Assembly (NCBI GenBank): GCA_946800325.1 | Contig: OX326956.1 | Coordinates: 24,836,356-24,900,355, forward strand | Reading direction: 5' to 3' | Source of the DNA: Luzula sylvatica | Lineage: Eukaryota > Streptophyta > Magnoliopsida > Poales > Juncaceae | Length of the DNA stretch: 64,000 nt | In this document: positions 11,425-23,434 of the stretch, piece after piece | How positions within the stretch are numbered: the first letter of the stretch is position 1 | How the letters are laid out: every line of letters starts with the position of its first letter | Position numbers and translations under genes: made by a program | Notes under the pieces: model-generated | Seen by the model: the letters and a program-made list of their open reading frames with translations, nothing else | What the model was told of the DNA's origin: nothing | The model's database searches: none

Positions 11425-12540
11425 AGTGTAATTTTTCTTGATTTATTTAATTGTGGTTCTAATCATTATTAATTATGTTCATTCATCATGATATACTTGC
11501 TTATTGATATAATTAGATTATATCACATAAATCCCTGCATAATACTTAAGTCATGAAATGCCTTCCATGTTCACAACCTCCGAGGTTGGTCATCACACCT
11601 TGCACGGTTTCAGGCCAAAGTCGGGCGTGCATTGTTGTATGTATCAACGTGAGAGGCAAGCGTTGATTGGGGACAAATGCGGGTTCAGGCCAAAGTCGGG
11701 CGCATTTGTAGCTCAATTGAACGATACGTGAATATGGTTGTGACTTAACCGTCCAAGCCAATCCGATTGGGGTTCGGGGCATAGTTAGGATGCACAAACG
11801 GAATTCGAATCATATATGATATGGTTTGATACCGAAATCCTATAATGGGTCAAGAGTCACATTGGATGTGATTGGATTTATTCTACCTAAATAGTGAGAT
11901 CCCATTTGTCGGCCAAAGTCACTTGTGGGAGGATCATGAAATATGGGTCTTGAAGTGCTATTGGATTAAGAATCCCGAATCAATATTAGGGTTATTGATT
12001 TGATAAAAATAACATATTTCATATCATATAAGCATATAGAATAAGTACGCACGGTTAGTTGTCAATGTCATAATTCATGTAGAATAATAATTTAAGCAAA
12101 AATCTGACAAACTTGAGAAGAAGTCAAATAATATTGTATATCAAATGTTGACATACATAGACACGAACCTTCAAAAGAGTTTGAAGATTTATAAGAAACA
12201 AGAGTCTAAGGGTGATTAAGACAAACGTTGTCTCAATCAAGGATTTGGGCAAGTTGTTGTCCCAATATCAAAAGAAAGGTTTAATCCGAGGAGGATTAAT
12301 CCAAAAGTTGATAGAAATAGCTTCTTTTGACATTATCATCTTGAAAATGTGTATGAGATATACATTTCTAGAATCCATTGGATGGAATACTAGTTTTATT
12401 CGAATAAGATTCGCATGACAAGTACAAGACTTGTTAATTAATCAAGATGATAAAAGTGTCATTCCAAAGGTTGGAAAAACGGTCAAAGACTTATCAAAAA
12501 CCAAACATTTTGAATGTAGGTAAATAAGTAAGTTCGGAGG
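11425..12540 (+). other. Element 2 leader and decayed region
   Basis: 11550-12060 is the plus-strand counterpart of element 1's leader at about 19930-20470. It includes copies of CAGGCCAAAGTCGGGC at about 11609 and 11684, with another at about 12990. No intact frame. The normal gag and protease position appears deleted or unrecognisable. Confidence 0.7.
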
Positions 12541-13590
12541 CAAGAGGAGGCTACAAATATTTCATTATATTTACTAACGATTATTGTAGATATAAAGATA
12601 TCTATTTAATGCGTTTGAAACATAATTTTGAATGGTTCAAAAACGTTTCGAAATGAAATACGAAGTCAGCTAAGCGAGAAAATCAAAGTCTTTCGATAAG
12701 ATCGAAGAGACGAACATTTTAAGCTATGAGTATGATAATCATCTTGAAAATTTATGGAAAAGTTTCATAAGTTATATTAATTCGGAACATCAATGTAGAT
12801 TAATGTGTTCGAAAAGAGGAATCAAACTTTGTTGGACATTGTTTGATAGATGATAAATCAAAATTAATTTTTCAAATAAGATTTGGAAATTTACCCTTAA
12901 GACAAAGGTTAATCACATACCTTCTAAGTCGGTGCAAAAGACCCCATATGTGATATGGATCGGAAAGAAATTAAATTGAGGATTAACGTGGTTTCAGGCC
13001 AAAGTCGGGCACGTTAATAGTTCAATGTTAATAAAAACTTCCGATGATTATCTTTTGTAAGATTTGAAGATTTAATCCGAAAACTGGTTTTGGATAAATT
13101 AAATCTCAAATTTAATATGTTCATTTATTGAGTATTCTTGAATAAATTAAAGAATGCCAAATTTTTCATATCCCAATGAAAATAAGATTTTCATAGTTCG
13201 AAAAGATACCTTCTTAGAGGAGGACTTAATGTGCATAAGTTTGGAACTTAATGTCACGTATATCTATGCGGACTAGTGGGAGATGAATCGATCTCGAAAG
13301 GTTCGAGACTCGAAACGGGACATTTGAACCGATGAATATGATTGGAATTTCATCAAAAGTTGATGAATCCAAGTCAAGGTCACAAAGCGATTTTATAGAT
13401 CAATTTAGACACGTCACGAATCGATAAATTGTGAATTTATCAAAGAATGTGACAAACGAATCGATCTCATACATGATGAGTCGATGGACTAAAATGATGC
13501 TATAAAGTATAAAAATTTCACATGGCATAGTGCCATGGAATTCATGATTCAATCCATGCATGTCATCAAGTTTAGAACTTGGTTTAAACA
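12540..13590 (+). pseudogene. Element 2 decayed integrase and start of reverse transcriptase
   Basis: Reading across frames, the translation matches element 1's integrase in order: EARGGYKYF and IYLMR near 12548-12615 (catalytic core), an IPSKSVQKTPY stretch near 12914, then NENKIFI and FLEEDL near 13170-13230. The pre-RT block AMEFMIQSM follows near 13530. Stops and frameshifts break it throughout, so no function is possible. Confidence 0.75.
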
Positions 13591-13744
13591 TTCTTTAGGG
13601 TATGACCCATATGATGTAAGTGAGTTTTCAAAGTGAAAGCTAACGTGGATTGGAATATGTATACTTACAAAGCAAGAATGTTTATGAGATTCGAGAATTC
13701 ATGATATGATCATGAAGAAAAGGTTTCACAAATAATCAAGCTTG

Positions 13745-14170
13745 ATTCATTCGGATGCGTACAAGATTAACGCGGCGCTCAAGGAAATGTTCCAAGAGCA
13801 AGAGTGTATTGAAAGGTTCAATACATTAAAGGAGTTGGTTAACTGTAAGATGCCTAACGGATCTTTGGTTAGTACTCACGTGTTAAAGGTACAAATGTAG
13901 ATTGATCGTCTCGAGAAATTGGGAGAAAATCTGTCACCAATAATGCAACAAGATTTGATCTTGTGTGCATTGTCACCGATTTTTTCCACTTTCGTGATGA
14001 AATATCACATGCATTCGATGAACATGACGATTCCCGAGCTTCATAGGGATGCTTAAAAGCTTTGAATCGAAGATGCTTAAGGCATTAAAGGGGAACTCAA
14101 AGCAAGAGTTGCTAGGGATGTCCTCATGATTCAAGGAGGAATTCGTAAGAATCAAAAGAAAAGTATACAA
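13745..14170 (+). pseudogene. Element 2 misplaced gag fragment
   Basis: The frame ALKEMFQEQECIERF, KELVNCK, STHVLKVQ, then (after a TAG) IDRLEKLGE, IMQQDLILCAL and HSMNMTIPEL closely matches residues of about 90-190 of element 1 Gag. It carries at least one stop and a frameshift. It lies after integrase remnants and before RT remnants, which is not the normal copia order, so it has been moved or copied into pol. Confidence 0.8.
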
Positions 14171-14259
14171 ATTTCAACGATTCATATGATGGATTGAAGA
14201 ATAATTCATGAAATTGGAATTTTATTCTGATAAAATTATAATTAGTTATAATATTATCA

Positions 14260-15290
14260 AGAGCAAAAGAAAAGCTTTGTGTAGATGTGAAGGTTAGTGG
14301 GAGCCACATACATTTCTTATATTAAAATATATATGAACGATATATTATTCGTAGGAAACGATTGTCGTTTCGCTATGAAAATTCAGACGAGACAACTTAT
14401 TAGATAAGCATAAAAATCTATAAGATAGATTTAAAATTTCTCGATCTGAATTGAAGTATGTACATCGACAAAACACTGAAAATGGTTTTCAGTACATAAA
14501 TCCAATATCGGATTTCTTCCAAATGTCGAATGGCGAAGTTTTTCTGAGGATCGATGTACGACATCGAATTAAAGAAAAGTAGAAAATTGGATATTTTATG
14601 TTTCGACAATAGAATATTCCAAATACGCCATGATATGTACTAATCTTTAAATATTGTTCATATTAAGTGTCGTAATTATCAATCGAATCCAGAGAATATT
14701 TCGTTTCGAATACTTCATATGGTTGGTTCGAACGAAAACAATTTAATATGGTTGTATAATGGTTATACTTTACATATGCATAATAGTTATGCAACATTTA
14801 AAAACTCGGATTCATATTGAAATTAATAAACAATATCCTTTTAGAAAGGATTATACCGATAGCATTTCTCCAAAAATACAACACATTTACGAAATGTGTA
14901 CATATTTTGCTTAAATTAAATTGAAGTTGTATGAAAAAGTTTCACAACAACTAAAAAATGAAAATTCTACGATGGAATTTGATTTCAATGCGGCTTACGA
15001 AGCCGAAATGGAAACGTTATGGATCAAGGTGTTGATCATACTTGGTATTGACCCAAGTAATAGGATTCTTTGGTTATCTATTTCGATGGTCGAAATAAAA
15101 TAAACCAAAAGAAACTGAAATAACATAACCCCTCAAACTTATATTTAAATAGGTATTAGATACCTAACAAAAATTGACACTAACGGGAACGTAGCGGAAC
15201 CGTTTACAAAAACTGTTTTCTTCCTAGTTAAGCATGAATGTCATGCGAAGACTATAGGTATAGAGATACCTAGAGGAGGAATAGATTTGA
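14260..15290 (+). pseudogene. Element 2 decayed reverse transcriptase and RNase H
   Basis: Degenerate matches to element 1 appear in order: KVSGSH and the remnant of the YVDDIL box near 14285-14350, FAMK near 14370, a YQSNPE trace near 14680, and EAEMETLWIK near 15000. The Pol C-terminal block with NGNVAEPFTK and KHECHAKTIG lies at about 15170-15260. Frameshifts and stops are frequent. Confidence 0.75.
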
Positions 15291-15529
15291 GGTATAGTTA
15301 TCTAATACCGATAGTCATCGCAGATTATAATCCTAGCAGAGATTATAGGTGTAAACGCTGTATCAACCAATACTTACTCTATATTAGTGCATTTCAAAAA
15401 TTCAAAAATTTTACTTGCATTTATACTTATATGAAAACTTGTGCGTGGTTGTGTAATTTGATTACACGAACCTTGATTTATGACTTGTGTGAGCGTCTAC
15501 GTGATACGTGATCATGCTAAGTAAAACCG

Positions 15530-16422
15530 TCACATTTCAAAAGTTATATTTCAAAAACGTCCCTAGTCATGATTAGGATACTTATGTGATAAGTATATCT
15601 ATTATAAGATAATAGACTAACATGTACACTAGCATATTCGCCGAGGTGATGATTATGTTTTGCTAATCATAGGACAAAGAGTTTGTCAAATCGGGAATAT
15701 GGATATGCATTAGGTTATGCATATTGTGACTTGACCAAAAGTGCGATACCATGACATGGTTTAGTCATTGTAGATGGAATCGTAACGAATGGGGTCTTAG
15801 TTCTTCACACTTGAGATGATCATGGATCATTTTTTCGTGCGTAACATAATGCTTAGATATAATCTTCCACCATCTGTAACAGGATGGTCATGGGATTATG
15901 ATCGGGTATTATCTGAAACACGGAATTTGATGTGAGTCATCAAGATAGAAATTGTTCCTTTCGAGAGAAAGAGATATCCCTTAGGCCTATCGATGAATTG
16001 ATCAACGAAATCTCTGGCCAGAGTCAATGATATTAAATTGTTAATATCGATTGTGTTTGTTGATTCAATTCGGTATCGAAATTTAAGTATAGTCAATCAA
16101 AACATAAGGATGATTATTACCATGCCTTTTGATTGACGGATATCGCGAACAAGAGAACTAAACACCACCGTTCGAGATGGGTATAAATGATCACAATCAT
16201 TTTTCGTTTTCAACGTGGGAAAGCTATGATGGATTTCTTCCTAGATCCCTCTCATTAGCCCGTGAGCTTAGGCATAAGTTCACTACCATTGCTTGATACG
16301 AACCTACGCGGTCACACATAGAGCTGTCTTATTTCGGGCTTAAATTTCAATCTCTAAGGTTATGTGTACATGAGATGTACACTAGTACTTTATTTAGTTG
16401 GATCTTGAACTGAGTGGGAGAC
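15530..16422 (+). other. Element 2 3' UTR and polypurine tract
   Basis: Non-coding and homologous to 6970-8080 in reverse complement. It ends in GAGTGGGAGAC (16412-16422), the polypurine tract directly before the 3' LTR. Confidence 0.85.
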
Positions 16423-17387
16423 TGAAGGAAATACAGTTACAGATCAACTAGTTGAATGTACAAATGAGTGTAGACAAACATACGTGTTCGTCGGAACGAT
16501 TGGATGCATAATAAGATTATGCAAATCTGGCAGAAATTACATGGTGCGTCATGACGCACCATATTGTGCGTCATGACGCACAGTAGAGTAATTCTGAGAA
16601 AAGCCAATCTGTGAGTATACCGTCACGACGCACCAAGTTGTGCGTCATGACGGTGGTGCGTCATGACGGACGTTATCCTGCGTCATGACGGTACACTGTA
16701 TAACGGCTATATCCAAGTAAATGTGACTTGTGCGTCATGACGCACCATATCGTGCGTCATGACGGACAGTGATCCGAATTCTGGATTAGCAGTTTTTGAT
16801 ACTCATTAATACTCATTAATTCAGAGATTGATTATATAATCTCTGTAACCTCTCTCTCTCTCTTCTCCCTTCTGATGCTGCAGCCAGTAATCTAGATCTA
16901 GAGAAGAGAGAAAAACTTGTTGGACAAGTTGGAGAAAAGGGATTAAAGATTTGAGCAAGCTTGCGGGAATTTTAGGGGAATTCGCCGCAACCGAGAGATG
17001 TTAGCTCGAGGTGGATACGAGTAGAGAGATCTAAGTTAAGATCTTCGACTGTGATCAATCGAGAGCAAGGACGAGCAAGGTCGGAGACGAACCGGATAAA
17101 TTCCGGTTGTATACGACAAATCGGAGCTTCGCATTAGGTGTCGAATCGCGCGGGCGTGGGACGTGCGTGTCGCCGGAATCGAAGCAAGCAGCAGCTAATA
17201 GAGTCAACCCGTCTCCGTGATCAATTTCACGCGGTATGATTCTCTATGAATTAAGAGTTAATTTCATAGGTTTAGTTGCATTTACATGATTCGTACTTTC
17301 GGGTCGTTGACGTGGTCCTCGGGATCGGGTCAGACCGGGCCCCTCAATCCGCTGCGCGGGGCTCGGTAGTGACGTCGATACCCAACA
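16423..17387 (+). repeat. Element 2, 3' LTR
   Basis: 965 bp, the same length as the 5' LTR, with no difference seen by eye. It includes the palindromes and the TATA at 16833-16840. It is followed by the CCCGG duplication at 17388-17392. Confidence 0.95.
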
Positions 17388-19895
17388 CCCGGGAGGTGGA
17401 TCAATCAAGTTCCAAACTTGATTATCGTACATGGATTGAATCTCGGATTTCATGGCAGTTTGCCACTTATCGGAATCCTCGCTTTTCATAGCCTCGCGAT
17501 AAGATGTCGGTTCATCATCTATGAATTCGACTTCATCGTCATTTGCCACGATAAAACCATATCTTATAGGCTCTTGACGAATCCTACCCGATCTACGAAT
17601 TGCGCCTTGTGCACTTGACTCCGGATCCTCAACATTTGAGGAAACCGGATCAACGTTCATCGGTTCAACATTCGTTTGTGGGTCTCGAATTTCTTCGAGA
17701 TCTATTTCAGTCCCATTCACTCGCCTAGAGATAAAATCCTCCTCAAGGAAAATTCCTCTTCGAGCTACGAAAACTTTATTTTCGACGGGATTATAGAAAT
17801 AATACCCCATTGTTTCCTTGGGATACCCTACAAATAAACATTTTTCAGACTTGGGATCGAGCTTGTCCGATAATAATTTTCGAACATAAGCCTCACATCC
17901 CCAAATCTTAACATAAGACAACTTCGGAACTTTTCCAGTCCATATCTCATATGGCGTCTTAGGTACCGATTTAGAAGGTATGCGGTTTAATAAGTAAGCC
18001 GCTGTCTCAAGGGCATATCCCCAAAACGATTTTGGAAGGGAAGTTTGACTCATCATGGATCGAACCATGTCCAACAAGGTTCGATTCCTCCTCTCGGACA
18101 CGCCATTCCATTGTGGCGTTCCTGCCGGAGTCCATTGTGGAACTATTCCACAATCTTTTAGATGATCTTCAAACTCATAGCTCAAATATTCGCCACCTCG
18201 ATCCGATCGAATGGCTTTAATTTTCTTGCTAAGCTGATTTTCAACTTCGTTTTGAAACTCTTTGAACTTTTCAAAGGTCTCCGCTTTAGTACGCATCAAA
18301 TAGATATATCCATATCTACTATGATCGTCCGTAAACGTAACAAAGTATCGATAGCCTCCTCTTGCCTCGATGCTCATCGGTCCACACACATCGGAATGTA
18401 TGAGTTCCAATAGATCGTTGGACCGCTCTCCGATCTTGGAGAACGGCGCCTTAGTCATCTTGCCAAGCAAACAAGATTCGCAATTCCCAAATGAATCCAA
18501 TTCAAATGAGTCTAGTAATCCATCTTTATGGAGTCTAGCAATGCGTTTCTCATTCACATGACCGAGACGACAATGCCAAAAGAAAGTCCGATTATCAACT
18601 TTAGATTTAATCCTTTTTGCATTAACGTTATATATGGACTTATTATTTCCGTGATCGAAATCCAACACATAAAGACCATTTTCTAATAGAACATTTCCAT
18701 AGATAATAGAATCCTTACATATCGAAAACTCATTATTCCTAATAACGAATTCATAGCCATCATTGGCCAGTTTCGACACACTTATTATGTTCTTACATAA
18801 CGTCGGTACATAATAACAATTATTTAGTACTAAAATAAGTCCACTAGGTAAAGTCAAATTAACTACTCCTACGGCAAACGCAGCAACTCTTGCTCCATTC
18901 CCGACGCGTAGATCGACTTCACCCTTTTCCAACCTTCGACTATTTTGAAGAACCTGCATATTTCGACAAATATGAGTCCCACAACCGGTATCCAATACCC
19001 AATTAGTCATAGTTGAAATATTAACTTCAATAACGTTAATACCTGAGAGGCCGGTCGCTGAAACTGCCTTGCCCTTCTTCACCTCCTCGAGGTAAGACTT
19101 GCAATCGCGCTTCCAATGTCCAGCCTTGTGACAATGAAAGCACGTCTCATCCTTGGATTTCTCCTTTCCCCTTTTATTCGGCTTCGAACGTTTCTTAGCC
19201 GAACCGCCCTTGGACTTTGATCTCTTACGATCCTTATTCTGAATTGTGAGAACATTTCCGGCAACTCTTGCCCTGTTCTCTCCGGACGACTTTAACGTCT
19301 CCGATTCAAAATTCTTGAGCATTCCGTGAAGCTCAGGGATCGTCTTATCCATCGAATGCATGTGATAGTTAGTCACGAACGGAGAAAACATTGGAGGAAG
19401 TGCACACAAGATCAAATCTTGTTGCATAATCTTCGACAATTTCTCTCCTAGCTTCTCAAGACGGTCTATGAGAGCTTGCACCTTCAAAACGTGAGTACTC
19501 ACTGAAGACCCCGAAGGTATCTTGCAGTTTACTAACTCCTTGAGCGTACTGAACCGTTCAATACGCTCTTGCTCTTGGAACATTTCCTTGAGCACAACGT
19601 CTATGATGTGCGCATCCGAGTCCTCAAATTGCTTTTGAAGACTAGCGTCCATACATGCCAACATGAGGCACGTAACATCATTTGAGTCCTTCTTAAGTTT
19701 CTCAAACGCGGCCTTTTCTTCGGCCGTAGCATCGGGGCCCGGTTCCACTAGTTCCGTATCCAATACGTGACTCTTGCCCTCTTGCCTGAGAACTATTCTC
19801 AGGTTTCGATGCCAGTCAAAGTAGTTCCGACCCACTAGCTTATCCTTTTCTAAAGTCGATCTAATCGACATGGTGTTGGTGTTACTAGAAGACAT
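17388..19895 (-). CDS. Element 1 copia Gag, protease and integrase (N-terminal part)
   Basis: N-terminal 836 codons of the element 1 polyprotein. In order: Gag; a CCHC zinc knuckle at about residues 252-265 (CFHCHKAGHWKRDC) that binds genomic RNA; aspartic protease with DTG at about 302-304; integrase zinc-binding domain (H-x3-5-H, C-x2-C in HCRLGH and CESC) at about 430-475. The integrase catalytic core follows, with HSDVCGP, TFTDDHSR, IRSDRGGEY and the NGVSERRNRTLLD block. The C-terminal region reaches MYDNQVWNLID, where element 2 interrupts. The start ATG at 19895 is the first in a long clean frame. There are no internal stops. Open reading past 17388 is only LTR sequence of element 2. Confidence 0.94.
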
Positions 19896-20670
19896 ATTCT
19901 ACAAATGAAATAAAGATTGATTACTAACGTTGCGTACTTATCTTATAGGGCTTATATGATGATTATATGATAGTGTTATTTTATCGAATCGATAACCCTC
20001 ATACCGATACGGGACTCCAAGTCCATAACACTCAAGACCCATATTTCTGTTCCTCCCACAAGTGACTTTAGCCTATCGGGTGGGATCCCGTTATTTAGGT
20101 AGGATTATATCCAATCGCATCCAATGCGACTCTTGAACCTTTATAGGATTTCGGTGATGGATTGTATCCAATACAATCCCAGTTCCGTGTGTGCATCCTA
20201 TCTATGCCCCGAACTCCAATCTGATTGGCCTGGACGGTTAAGTCACAACCATTTCCAACGTATCGTTCAAATAGGCTACTAGTGAGTCGACTTTAGCATG
20301 TGCCTCACAAGTCCCGATTTAACGCTTGCCACCCTTTCGATTGTTTCAATATCACGTGCCCGACTTTAGCCTGAACCCACGTGAAACGTAACACCGAACT
20401 CGGTAGTTGTGGATATGGAAGGCATTTCCATGACTTAAATATTATGAGGGATCATGCCATTGCATGTTTCTAAATTCGTGACATAATCCAATTATATCAC
20501 TATCACAAGATTTTCATAAATGCATATGTATTTATTTGGGAGTCTAATTATTCTAAATAATTATCTAATTATATGCTAGTATGATTGATGCCGATCAAAT
20601 CGATATAAAGAACTCAAAATTCCAAGTTGTGTAGCCAAAGTTATCACGAAAACAAAATCAGCAACCAGAA
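19896..20670 (-). other. Element 1 leader, non-palindromic part
   Basis: Untranslated leader between gag and the palindrome array. It shares sequence with element 2's leader, including reverse-complement copies of the CAGGCCAAAGTCGGGC-type motif near 20357. No gene. Confidence 0.7.
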
Positions 20671-21190
20671 ACCAGTCCGTTGTAACGCACCATAGTCCGT
20701 TACAACGGACCTCCAGTATACCGGGCACTCCGTTACAACGGAACTTCAGTCCGTTGCAACGCTATTTTATTTCGGAGATTGGCCAAAATTGCCAGAAACA
20801 TGTCCGTTGCAACGCAACCTTGGTCCGTTACAACGCTATTTTCTGCAAACCTTCGTCCAAATTTCCAGAGACCAGTCCGTTACAACGCAACATACAGTCC
20901 GTTACAACGGACCAACTGCGTAGAGCTCCGTTACAACGGACCCAGTCCGTTACAACGGACTCCAATAGACACCCTTGGCATCCCCGCAACCTCGTATCAG
21001 ATACAAGGTCCGTTACAACGGACTCCAAGTCCGTTACAACGGAATATACAGTTTTTCACAGTCCTCCTCACACCCCCGCATAATACAGGTTCCGTTACAA
21101 CGGACACCAAGTCCGTTATAACGGAATATGTGTTTTTTGCAAAAAATTCCCAATTTCCTGTATCTGCTACAGTGTCCGTTATAACGGACT
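20671..21190 (-). repeat. Palindrome doublet array in element 1 leader (CCGTT-AACGG class)
   Basis: Fifteen copies of TCCGTTRYAACGGA or near-copies are arranged as pairs. Core starts are 20676/20696, 20729/20750, 20803/20824, 20876/20898, 20927/20946, 21009/21030, 21091/21112, and a single at 21175. Within pairs the spacing is 19-22 bp and between pairs 51-84 bp. Each palindrome holds two inverted AACGG cores, the core of MYB-bound MSA-type sites. It occupies the same leader position as the different palindrome array of element 2. Confidence 0.93.
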
Positions 21191-21430
21191 ATGCGATTTT
21201 TGCACTGCTGTTTTCGCTCGTTTCCAAAACGATCAATCATGAAACCTTTTCACGATTATTCCTAGATACTCTCAATCCACTATTGATCGATCTCTAGCGA
21301 ATTTCACTTGTGATTTTAATGGAATTTGACATTCTAAATATGTAACATCATGCAAACGGGTACGAACTTTGATAACCCGTGCGTATATCTAATATACGAC
21401 TATGATTCGACCCTCGAATCGATGGCGATC

Positions 21431-21442
21431 GCTCTGATACCA
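21431..21442 (-). other. Element 1 primer-binding site (initiator Met tRNA)
   Basis: The minus strand reads TGGTATCAGAGC one base inside the 5' LTR, complementary to initiator Met tRNA. Confidence 0.95.
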
Positions 21443-21443
21443 C

Positions 21444-22424
21444 TGTTGGGGAATATTACCGGCCCCGGGCCTGCGCAGCGGATATGTAGGCCCGGTCCGG
21501 TTCCCCGATTCCCGAGATCACGCCATGACTTCGAGGGTACGATGCAAATAGAAGGTTAGATCCATACCAGTTCCAAATTGATGGAACACGAAGGGTTGAT
21601 CGCTGCCTCCTATTCCTCCGGTCACGTTGGTGACTTTACGCGCGTCCCACACCGTGCGTCTTTCACCGTTTGTTCCCGTTCTTCGATCCTTCGGTTCGAT
21701 CACAACGGAGAGCCCCAAGTGTTGCTCCTCCACACGTATCCACCTTGAGTCGGAAGACGCCGGACACGGATACACCTGCCTAGACGATGTATCGGTGCAC
21801 TTGCTTGATCTCGATCGATTGTCTATTACTCTCTCTTCGTGCCTTTTCACTCACAAAAGATCAAATCTGAATTTGCTCTTTTTCTCTTGTGTCTTGGGCA
21901 GAATATTGCTTTGAATTACTTCTGAATTTCTTTTTGTGAAGATGAGAGAGAAAATCCTATTTATACCTAATAGGATCAGGATTAGCCAAAAGGCATGTAT
22001 ATCCAATATACACCCTTTCACACAGAAAACTGTATGAACCTGTTCAATATTCTGTCCAGACGAAATTGATAAATTTCTCTGACAGAAAATCAACCAACAC
22101 GAAAGTTGTAGATAATCTTATTATCTACACAACCCAATTTGGCCCAGCCCAATTGGAGTTCGTATGCAAAAGTTATGACTGTTTTACTAACTGTATGTCA
22201 TACTGTTGCACCCTTTCGGTATTTCATAGAAACGACACTTATACTTCGTTCATATGAAATATATTTCTACATGAAGGTTATAGATAATCTAATTATCTAT
22301 CTAACCCAATTTGAACCATTCTAATTGGATTTTCCCACTGAAAGTTATGGCCACGAATGTACGACTACATTCGTTTATCCTTGTGTACACTTTTACGGTT
22401 GATCCTGAAACTGTATTTCCTTCA
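21444..22424 (-). repeat. Element 1, 5' LTR
   Basis: 981 bp, paired with 5989-6969. Visible differences include one base near 21456, two near 21822-21839 and one near 22048. Followed by the AATGA duplication. Confidence 0.94.
21958..21965 (-). promoter_or_regulatory. Element 1 5' LTR TATA box
   Basis: TATAAATA on the minus strand, within CCTATT...AATAGG inverted arms. It is the likely U3 promoter driving the element transcript leftwards. Confidence 0.6.
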
Positions 22425-22429
22425 AATGA

Positions 22430-23430
22430 CTATACTATTATCACTTTTTAGGTTTGCAATGAATTGATTTTATCTATTTTATTATTATTTTAGATCAAGT
22501 TACAACATCAAATATTCATATACGAAGTACAAAAATGGAAGACGAAAATTTTATATATGAAATACAAATAAATCAATATATAAATTTATAAATGATGCAT
22601 CAAATATTATTTTGTAGTATTAAATTTTCATACTATATATTGGAGAGTTTTATAATTATGTATATTTTTCCATAATTTTTCATAGTATTTTCTTAAAACA
22701 AATAATGTAAATAAAAATAAGTTATCAATTAAGGAACAATGATTTTCAAACTTCTAAAACTACATTACATTTTATGTTTCTTTTGAACACAGTCATTTTA
22801 GAAATTATCATGTTACATGTTAACTTTTTTAAGTAATTTCAAATTGTATTTTAGTATGACATTATATTCTTATTGCATTTCTGTATGTAAAGAAAAATAA
22901 AAGAATTTTTTACCTTTTTAATTTTTTAAAAAACAACTTTATAAAAATACTTTTGGAAAATATGTTGAAGATATTTGAAATTTTCTTTGTGATTAATATA
23001 TATAAATATATAATATTAATTTAAAACACACTTGATTACTATTATTAGTTAACATAGAACAATAACGATGAGTTATTGACCCACATGAGTTCAATCCCCA
23101 ACATTTTCATTGTTTTGTTATTTATAGTAATATCTTGAAAAACGATTGTTGAAAATAAAATGAAGGATGCTTTTGGGAGTTGAACATGCGTGATTTACTG
23201 TGTTGCACGGATACGCCGATACGACAATTTAACATATGATTTAGGATACGATACGGCGATACGGGTAAATTCGATTTTTTTGAAGTATTCGCGCAACATA
23301 GGTGATTTGTGAATCAAGAGCCCATCTATACCATTTGACCAAACATTCCCATGTGATAATATTCATCTTTATGGTTTATAAATACTTTCTCATGTTTCGA
23401 ATGAAAAAGAATATGTTGCCACAGTGATTT
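22430..23430. other. AT-rich DNA, probable continuation of the split Helitron
   Basis: This resumes after element 1's target duplication. No gene seen. A block at about 23209-23274 contains repeated GATACG and CGATACG motifs plus TTTAACATATGATTTAG. It is shared with 32434-32531. Confidence 0.5.
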
Positions 23431-23434
23431 AGGA

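Larger units (their letters stand above)
9601..17387 (+). mobile_element. Non-autonomous Ty1/copia element ('element 2') nested in element 1
   Basis: Two 965-bp LTRs (9601-10565, 16423-17387) look identical wherever I compared them. They are flanked by CCCGG (9596-9600, 17388-17392). The PBS TGGTATCAGAGC follows the left LTR and the polypurine tract GAGTGGGAGAC precedes the right one. Termini, leader and 3' UTR are related to element 1, but the coding region is a decayed, rearranged set of pol and gag pieces with many stops. It must have used proteins from another copy. Insertion was after element 1 and very recent. Confidence 0.95.
5989..22424 (-). mobile_element. Complete Ty1/copia retrotransposon ('element 1'), split by a nested element
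   Basis: Two 981-bp LTRs (5989-6969 and 21444-22424) bound the element. They start TG and end CA in element orientation and are flanked by the 5-bp duplication AATGA (5984-5988 and 22425-22429). The PBS and the 5' LTR lie at the right, so it is on the minus strand. By eye the LTRs differ at only about four positions, implying a recent insertion. Order in element direction: LTR, PBS, leader with palindrome array, gag-pol, 3' UTR, polypurine tract, LTR. A second copia element (9601-17387) sits inside pol. Without it the element would be about 8.6 kb. Confidence 0.95.
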
